DNA of 64,000 bases from Opitutaceae bacterium. GTDB taxonomy: Bacteria > Verrucomicrobiota > Verrucomicrobiia > Opitutales > Opitutaceae. The stretch lies in assembly GCA_016715765.1 (NCBI GenBank), contig JADJZJ010000013.1, positions 40,180 through 104,179 on the forward strand. Reading direction: 5' to 3'. Positions 58,452 through 64,000 of this stretch are shown here, in pieces. Position numbers and translations under genes: made by a program. Every line of letters starts with the position of its first letter. Position 1 is the first letter of the stretch. The notes beneath the pieces are model-generated. The model saw only the letters and a program-made list of their open reading frames with translations. It made no database searches and was not told where the DNA came from.

Positions 58452-61400
58452 ATGAAACTCCTCCTCCTCCAGTTAGGTGACATTCACCTTCGCTCCGCCG
58501 ATGATGTGGTGCTCGGTCGCGTTCCGAAGCTAATTGATGCCGTCAAGAATCTCTGTCCGGAGGCCCGCGCCATCGTCTGTGTGCTGGCTGGTGACATTGC
58601 CTTTTCCGGGGCCGACGCTGAGTATCTTTTGGCGATTGATTTTGTCGACAGCCTGCGGAAGGGGTTGGAGGCGCAGCATGCCCCGTGTGAAGTCAGCTTT
58701 GTGATGGTGCCTGGCAACCACGACTTGGACCACTCGACGCCGAGTAGTGCGCGTGATCTGATCCTAAGCGAGATTGAGAAGGCTCCGGCTAAATTGTTTG
58801 ATGCGTCGTTTTCGGCCATCGCATTGGCGCCGTTAAAAAACTGTTTCCTCTTCTTCGAGGCCAATGGCATTTCCCGGCAACACCAAGACCGGGAGACCGG
58901 GGGTCGGCTCTATGTCCAGCATGCGATCAGTGTCGGACCGCATCAAGTGTTGTTCCATTGTATGAACACTGCCGCCCTAAGCCGACTCCATGAGTCGCCA
59001 GGGCAGCTGATTTTCCCCACGGAGATGATTCCTCAACCGGCAGCTGCACCAGCGCTTTCGGTGGCGGTGATGCATCATCCCTACAATTGGCTGGAGCCGC
59101 AAAACGCCCGCGCTTTGCGCGGCTGCATTGAGGCAATTTCCGACATCGTCCTCACCGGGCATGAGCATGCGATCGACCGCCGGACGGTATCAACGGACGG
59201 TGGGGAGAACCTTTACCTGGAGGGAGGGGTGTTGCAGGACGGTCAGGATCCGGCCCACAGCCAGTTCCATGCGATTCAAGTGGACTTGGAACAGCGACGC
59301 CAGAAGGTCCTGGCGTTCAGTTGGAACGGCGAGACATATAAGCCAGCTCAAGGCGATGATCCCGTGCAATACCACCAGTGGGAAGATCTCCTGCAAAGCC
59401 GTCTGCGCCGGCGGAAAACCTTCCAGCCGACGGTTGCATTTGCGGATTTCCTGGAAGATCCGGGCCTGTCATTGTTCCACCGGAAGAAGGCCCAGCTTCG
59501 GCTGTCGGATTTTTATGTCTATCCCGACGTCCGACACTACTCGTCAGGTGGGATCAAGAGTGGTCGAGTCGTCACTGGCGATGCAGTGGCGGAGACGCTC
59601 TCCGCACTGCCTTGCGTCCTGCTGTTAGGAGATGACAATTCTGGAAAATCGACATTCGCGAAGCGTTTCTTTTCCCATCTGCTGGCCAAAGGAGACATCC
59701 CGATTTGGATCGATTTGTCGGAAACACGGCTGCGCCCACATCGACTGGAAGAAGATCTCGAAACCAGGGTCGTGGCCATCTACGGCCCGGACGCGCTCTC
59801 AACCTACCGGCAGACCGAGCGGGGAAAGCGCGTAGTGATAATCGACAATTACCACCGGTTGGCGGAATCGGGCCAGAAGCGCCGGGAGCTGCTCGGGAGC
59901 CTGCGGAGCAATTCCTTCCGGGTGTTTGCGACTGCGAACGAGATGGAGCTTACACTCCACGAGGTTGCTGATGGCCAGGAGGCAACGGATGCTGAGCTGC
60001 CATTCGAATATTACAGTATCCTGCCTTTCAGCGTGTCGCGGCGAAATGCGCTCGTTGAGCGTTGGCTCCTGATTGGAGGGGAAATGGATGCCGGAGCCGT
60101 CCGATTCGTCCAAACGCTGGAGAAGATCAACAATATCATCCAGACGTTGGTCGGGAAAAATTACGTTCCCGCCTTCCCCCCTTATGTGCTCGCTGTGTTA
60201 CAGGCAACCGAGGCTGGCACTGAGGTCGATTTGAGTGCCAGCACTCACGGCTACCTTTACGAGCTATTCATCAAGACTGCCATTGCCAAGCATGCGACGA
60301 CGGCGGATTACCACAATATCTGCGAGTATCTCGCTCACGTCGCCTATTGGATGTCTTGCCGTCGAAGGAAAGAAATTCCAGAGCGCGACCTGCAGGCGCT
60401 GCATGGCCACCTTCAGGGCCGGTTTGAAGTGCTGCCACCGCTTGACCGGCTGGTCATGCAATTCCTCAAAACCCAGATGATGGTGCGCCGGAATGACGCC
60501 TACGAATTCCGTCACAACTACATTTTCTATTACTTCTTGGCCTATTACCTGCGTGACCACATCGCACAGACCGACGTGATTGAACAAATCACAGCGATGG
60601 CAGGGTGTCTCCACGACGAAGACCATGCCAACACGCTCCTGTTCCTATCCCACCTCAGTAAAGACCGCCTGATTCTTCGGCTGATGTTACAGGCTGCCGC
60701 GGCGCAATATCACAGCCTGCCTGAGGCGCGGCTTTCGGAGGATGTCCGATTTCTCAATGATTTTCGTGGTTCCGTTGAGCAGCTTTCCCTGCCGGATCAA
60801 CCTCATGGCTCCGCTCGACGGAAATATCTTGAGGAAATGGACGGCGCAGAACGAACCGAGAATGAAGCCGAACCTTATACCGGCCCCAGCGAGCAACTGA
60901 CGGAGGCGAATCCCATCGAGCGACTTAGCGCGGCATTAAAGACGATCCAGATTCTAGGACAAATTCTGAAAAACTTCCCGCTGAACCTGGAAATTAAGGA
61001 GAAGGATGCGATCATGACGGCGGTCACAGGTCTCGGCCGACGGGCATTGAGCGATCTCTTTGGAATCACCGCTCGGAACCGCCTGGAGTTGTTGTCCTAT
61101 CTTTCCAATATCATCGCGAAGAAACGTCATGACCTGACTCCTCGGGAACTGACTGAGCGGGCCGCGGCCACCTTGGTCATGATTACCGAGATGGCTGTCT
61201 TCGGGATGATCGTACGCATCACGTATTCTATAGGTTCCGAGCGACTTACGGCTTCATACGATCGGTATTTCGCCGAACAACCTGAGCCAGTGATGCGGCT
61301 CGTACACACCTCACTGCACTTGGACCACTTTGAGCATTTCCCGGAAACTCTCGTCAAGGAGCTTGCAGCGGCGATGCATGGCAATCCACTGGTATTCTGT

Positions 61401-61541
61401 CTGCTTCGTCAGCTGGTTGTCCGGCATTTTCATATATTCCCGGCGGATTACCGACTCAAACAACGACTAGGGGAAATGCTAAAGATTGACTACCAAAGTA
61501 TCAGTGTGCCGCGTAAGGAACGGCAGTTAATCCGAAACTGA
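58452..61541 (+). CDS. Metallophosphoesterase-STAND NTPase, probable conflict/defence protein
   Basis: A 1029-residue multidomain protein. Residues 1 to about 320 are a calcineurin-like metallophosphoesterase with all metal motifs: GDIH (Asp10, His12), GDIAFSG (Asp48), GNHD (Asn89, His90), MHHPYNW (His208/209) and GHEH (His237, His239). A P-loop NTPase follows: Walker A LLLGDDNSGKSTFAKRFF (about 393-401) and Walker B RVVIIDN (about 461-466), in a STAND/NACHT-like context. The C-terminal 400 residues are helical with no clear repeats, as in sensor regions of Avs-like and bacterial NLR-like proteins. Base composition is clearly less GC-rich than in neighbours, a sign of transfer. By analogy the NTPase would oligomerise on sensing a target and the phosphoesterase act as effector; this is inference. 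The ribosome site GGTGAGG precedes the ATG at 58452. Confidence 0.85.
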   Translation: MKLLLLQLGDIHLRSADDVVLGRVPKLIDAVKNLCPEARAIVCVLAGDIAFSGADAEYLLAIDFVDSLRKGLEAQHAPCEVSFVMVPGNHDLDHSTPSSARDLILSEIEKAPAKLFDASFSAIALAPLKNCFLFFEANGISRQHQDRETGGRLYVQHAISVGPHQVLFHCMNTAALSRLHESPGQLIFPTEMIPQPAAAPALSVAVMHHPYNWLEPQNARALRGCIEAISDIVLTGHEHAIDRRTVSTDGGENLYLEGGVLQDGQDPAHSQFHAIQVDLEQRRQKVLAFSWNGETYKPAQGDDPVQYHQWEDLLQSRLRRRKTFQPTVAFADFLEDPGLSLFHRKKAQLRLSDFYVYPDVRHYSSGGIKSGRVVTGDAVAETLSALPCVLLLGDDNSGKSTFAKRFFSHLLAKGDIPIWIDLSETRLRPHRLEEDLETRVVAIYGPDALSTYRQTERGKRVVIIDNYHRLAESGQKRRELLGSLRSNSFRVFATANEMELTLHEVADGQEATDAELPFEYYSILPFSVSRRNALVERWLLIGGEMDAGAVRFVQTLEKINNIIQTLVGKNYVPAFPPYVLAVLQATEAGTEVDLSASTHGYLYELFIKTAIAKHATTADYHNICEYLAHVAYWMSCRRRKEIPERDLQALHGHLQGRFEVLPPLDRLVMQFLKTQMMVRRNDAYEFRHNYIFYYFLAYYLRDHIAQTDVIEQITAMAGCLHDEDHANTLLFLSHLSKDRLILRLMLQAAAAQYHSLPEARLSEDVRFLNDFRGSVEQLSLPDQPHGSARRKYLEEMDGAERTENEAEPYTGPSEQLTEANPIERLSAALKTIQILGQILKNFPLNLEIKEKDAIMTAVTGLGRRALSDLFGITARNRLELLSYLSNIIAKKRHDLTPRELTERAAATLVMITEMAVFGMIVRITYSIGSERLTASYDRYFAEQPEPVMRLVHTSLHLDHFEHFPETLVKELAAAMHGNPLVFCLLRQLVVRHFHIFPADYRLKQRLGEMLKIDYQSISVPRKERQLIRN

Positions 61542-61893
61542 GCCCAAGCTCCACCAGTGCTGGCACTCCAGCAACCTGGGCGGTATCGATCACGGCTAAT
61601 TTACGCAGCGCGACTTGTTGAATCCGGGTGTGAAGTTTGCGGGAGGAATGACCGGCCCAGAGCAGGGAGGTCGCTTTGCAGGCGAAGGATTGGATCACGC
61701 CCAGACCAGTTGCGCAGGACGATAATACTGCCAAGCGATATTACCGCCACCCGATACGAAGCCTCCCGCCTGCCTTTTAAACGAACACCTCGGCCTGACT
61801 AACTAAGCGGGGATAATTCTTGGGGTGGTCGGGGTCCGGGCGCTTGCATTTTTAGGGGAAGGGTCTACGCGGTCTGGCCGGAGATTCTACCCC
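61542..61893. other. Gap without recognised gene
   Basis: About 350 bases, of more mixed composition than the flanks, with no convincing coding frame, hairpin or repeat. It may hold the 3' end of the transferred segment and the promoter of the following sigma gene. Confidence 0.5.
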
Positions 61894-62481
61894 ATGTCCC
61901 CGCCGCCCACACCTACGGTTGCCGATCCGGTCCTGCCGGACCGCGATCGCTGGTTTACCGAGCAGGTGCAGCCCCATGAGGCGTCGCTGCGGACCTGGCT
62001 GAGGCTGAGGTTTCCGGCCCTGACCGACATCGATGATCTGGTGCAGGAATCGCTGGTCCGGGTCTGGCGTTCCCCCCGTACCGTGGCGCAGTTGAGCAAC
62101 CCCCGGTCCTTCCTTTTCACGATAGCGCGGAATGCGGCCATGGACTGTTTCCGCCGCCGCCGGGTTGTGCCCTTGGAGCCGCTGCTGGCGGCCGCTTCCG
62201 AGAGTGTGCCCGAGGAGCGGCCCTCCATCCCGGAGGCGCTGAACAGCGCGCAGGAACTGGCTTTGCTCCATGAGGCCATCGCGGCGCTCCCGGCCCGTTG
62301 CCGGACCATCATGACGCTCCAGAAGATCCACGGGAAGGCCAATGCGGAAATCGCCCGGGAACTGGGGCTGTCCATCCACACGGTCAATGCCCAGTTGGTC
62401 AACGGGCTCATCAAGTGCCGTCAGTATCTGAAGGAACGCGGGGTGCTGCGCGGCCGGATGCAGCGGGAGGAGGCGCCATGA
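61894..62481 (+). CDS. ECF-family RNA polymerase sigma factor
   Basis: A 195-residue sigma factor. Region 2 has WFTEQVQPHEASLRTWLRLR with FPALTDIDDLVQESLVRVWR and FTIARNAAMDCFRRRRVV. Region 4 has LPARCRTIMTLQKIHGKANA and EIARELGLSIHTVNAQLVNG. The sequence is closest to the factor at 6913. It overlaps the downstream FecR gene by four bases (ATGA), and a receptor gene follows, so it forms a cell-surface signalling set. The start at 61894 fits the conserved N-terminus; an upstream in-frame start at 61825 is less likely. Confidence 0.93.
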   Translation: MSPPPTPTVADPVLPDRDRWFTEQVQPHEASLRTWLRLRFPALTDIDDLVQESLVRVWRSPRTVAQLSNPRSFLFTIARNAAMDCFRRRRVVPLEPLLAAASESVPEERPSIPEALNSAQELALLHEAIAALPARCRTIMTLQKIHGKANAEIARELGLSIHTVNAQLVNGLIKCRQYLKERGVLRGRMQREEAP

Positions 62482-63483
62482 GACCGACGGTGCCAGAGGA
62501 TCAGGGTGTGGCGCGGACTGCGGCGGAGTGGGTGCTGCGTTTGCAGCAGGGGGTGACCGCGGAGGAGGAGGCGCAGTTTGCCGCCTGGCTCCAGGAGGAT
62601 CCCCGGCACGCGGAGGTCTTTGCCGAGATGGATGAAACCGCGGGTTTGCTGGACAAGCTGCTGCTCCCGGCGGCGCCTATGGTGGTCCCCAACGCCCGTC
62701 CGCGACGCTACTGGTGGCTCGCCGTGCCCGGGCTGGCGGCGGCGGTGCTGGTGCTGGGTTTCATTTTCTGGTGGCAACCCTACCATGCCCCCTTTGCCGA
62801 ATCCGCCGCGACAGAAGTTGGCGCCCTTCGCCGCCTCGAACTTCCCGACGGTTCCGTGGTCCATCTCAACACCGCGAGTGCCGTGGACGTCAGGTACTCG
62901 GGGAGTGAGCGCCGGGTCCGACTGTCGGCGGGTGAGGCCTTCTTCGAGGTCGCGAAAAACCGGATTCGGCCCTTCTACGTCGAGGCGGGTGGGGTGACCG
63001 TCCGCGCGGTTGGTACGGCATTCAATGTAAGGCTCAATTTCTCCGACGTGACGGTCGTGGTCACCGAGGGCAAGGTCCGGGTGGATGAAGCGCAAGGTCC
63101 GGTTCCGGTGCTGCCCAGGGTATCGCGGCCGGATGACCTTTTTCTGGTCGCCGGCGAACGCGCGGTCATCCCCCGGCTGGTCGCCGAGGTTGCTCCCGCG
63201 GCCCCGCAGGTGGTGGCGGTGGCGGCGGACGACCTGGCCCGCACCGTCGCCTGGACCGAGCACCGGCTGCAGTTCTCCGGCACGCCGCTCCCGGAAATTC
63301 TCGCGGAATTCAACCGATACAACCAGCGGCAACTGGTGCTCGGTGATCCCGGCTCTCGCTTCGCTCCGCTTCGGCGGCTCCTTCAGCCCCACGGGCTACC
63401 GCGCCTTCCTTGAACTCCTCGACCAGGAATTCGGGATCGGGGCGGAGGAGCAGGGGAATGAGACGATTTTGCGCCGGAAGTGA
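62478..63483 (+). CDS. FecR-family anti-sigma factor, one frameshift near the 3' end
   Basis: About 334 residues if frames are joined. DUF4880 segment AAEWVLRLQQGVTAEEEAQF with AAWLQEDPRHAEVFAEMDE, membrane span WWLAVPGLAAAVLVLGFIFW, FecR domain LELPDGSVVHLNTASAVDVR, RRVRLSAGEAFFEVAKNRIR and VRAVGTAFNVRL. Near 63348-63350 the frame changes: QLVLGDP continues correctly as ALASLRFGGSFSPTGYRAFL only if one C of the CCC run is removed, giving the usual C-terminal FecR end and a stop at 63483. As read, the protein stops early at 63413 with a scrambled tail. It may be a sequence error or a mild mutation. Confidence 0.87.
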
Positions 63484-63564
63484 ATTTTTGGGTCCGTCCT
63501 TAGTTAGCCTGTGTCTTGGGAAGCGTTTAGGAGGTAAGCCGGATACCCCGGCCAACTACCCCAC

Positions 63565-64000
63565 ATGACCTCATACCTCCGCTGGAATCCGGTTTCCTGC
63601 CTTCGCGCTGCTGCTGCCGCGCTGTTCGTCCTGTTGTTCAGTTCGCTGACCGTCTCTGCCCAGAGTGGGGCAAAGAAGGACTTCGCCATCGAGGCCGGTG
63701 ACGCCGCCTCGACCCTGAAGCAGTTTGCCCAGCAGTCGGGCGCGGAACTCCTCTATTCGGCCGACGTGGTCGAGAGCGTCAGGACTCACGCGGTAAAGGG
63801 GGAGTTCACGCCGAAGGATGCGCTGGAGATCATGGTGGCCGATACCGCGCTCGTGGTGAGCCAGGGGCGCACGACCGGGGGGTTGGCGATTCGGCGGGCG
63901 ACGGAAGCTGAAGCAAAAAACGTCTCAAGGGCGATCGTGGAAAAGAGCGGTCGCCCGGATCGCAGCGGCAGGACTGAGTTGGATGAGAAGGGAGAGCCGG
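63565..64000 (+). CDS. TonB-dependent receptor, N-terminal part (cut by window edge)
   Basis: An open frame of 145 codons running off the window. Signal peptide MTSYLRWNPVSCLRAAAAAL with FVLLFSSLTVSAQ (cleavage after SAQ or VSA). An STN domain follows: FAIEAGDAASTLKQFAQQSG, AELLYSADVVESVRTHAVKG and EFTPKDALEIMVADTALVVS. This domain is characteristic of signalling TonB-dependent receptors and fits the sigma/FecR genes just upstream, the classical fecIRA-like order. The plug and barrel lie beyond the window. Annotation as receptor rests on STN domain and context. Confidence 0.85.
   Translation, partial: MTSYLRWNPVSCLRAAAAALFVLLFSSLTVSAQSGAKKDFAIEAGDAASTLKQFAQQSGAELLYSADVVESVRTHAVKGEFTPKDALEIMVADTALVVSQGRTTGGLAIRRATEAEAKNVSRAIVEKSGRPDRSGRTELDEKGEP

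Overview
The window is a GC-rich bacterial chromosome segment in which nearly all genes are intact and closely packed. Several traits suggest Verrucomicrobiota, most likely the Opitutaceae (Opitutus/Lacunisphaera type): TonB-dependent receptors with STN domains beside ECF sigma/FecR pairs, many lipoproteins, a formylglycine-generating-enzyme-like protein, and very abundant palindromic intergenic repeats. This placement is inference from gene content. No rRNA, tRNA or CRISPR array was recognised.

Layout. 1-3.6 kb: two overlapping URO-D superfamily genes and an SDR. 4.1-8.5 kb: TonB receptor, ECF sigma, FecR. 8.9-14.4 kb: a small protein, 3-hydroxybutyrate dehydrogenase, a PfkB/HldE-like kinase divergent from an agarase-like hydrolase plus YbaY-like lipoprotein, and a 2-hydroxyacid dehydrogenase. 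14.8-17.9 kb: a metallophore-type RiPP locus with a Cys/Lys repeat precursor, an MNIO (DUF692) maturase, a DUF2063 partner and DoxX. 18-20.6 kb: a GYF-domain membrane protein and RsgA. 20.6-26.4 kb: a run of secreted proteins and lipoproteins (PEGA, FlgT/CsgG-like, COG3014-like, YcfL, LpoB). 26.7-33.4 kb: a small lipoprotein, YhbY, RsuA, an alpha/beta hydrolase, a three-repeat protein broken by one frameshift, and AsnS with a truncated VOC gene fused in frame upstream. 33.7-43.3 kb: two OPT transporters flanking a proton-translocating transhydrogenase (pntAA-pntAB-pntB) and an NfnAB-like bifurcating transhydrogenase. 43.7-48.7 kb: a membrane protein and an ABC efflux operon (adaptor, ATPase, two permeases). 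49-57.4 kb: YceH, PrpD/PrpC, an FGE-like lipoprotein with an LMF1-like membrane protein, and a hypothetical membrane protein. 57.9-61.5 kb: an orphan ECF sigma followed by a 1029-residue metallophosphoesterase-STAND NTPase of visibly lower GC, a probable acquired conflict/defence gene. 61.9-64 kb: a second ECF sigma/FecR/TonB receptor set, cut by the window edge.

Two themes stand out. The first is the pair of candidate systems: the RiPP cluster, with its own ECF-type promoter and a hairpin after the precursor gene, and the sigma/MPP-STAND pair. The second is the intergenic repeats. At least ten families of inverted-repeat elements fill most gaps, nest inside one another with matching arms on both sides, and in places provide the stop codons of adjacent genes. 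Three genes each carry a single-base frame disruption at a short C run, so base-level accuracy of the sequence should be considered.
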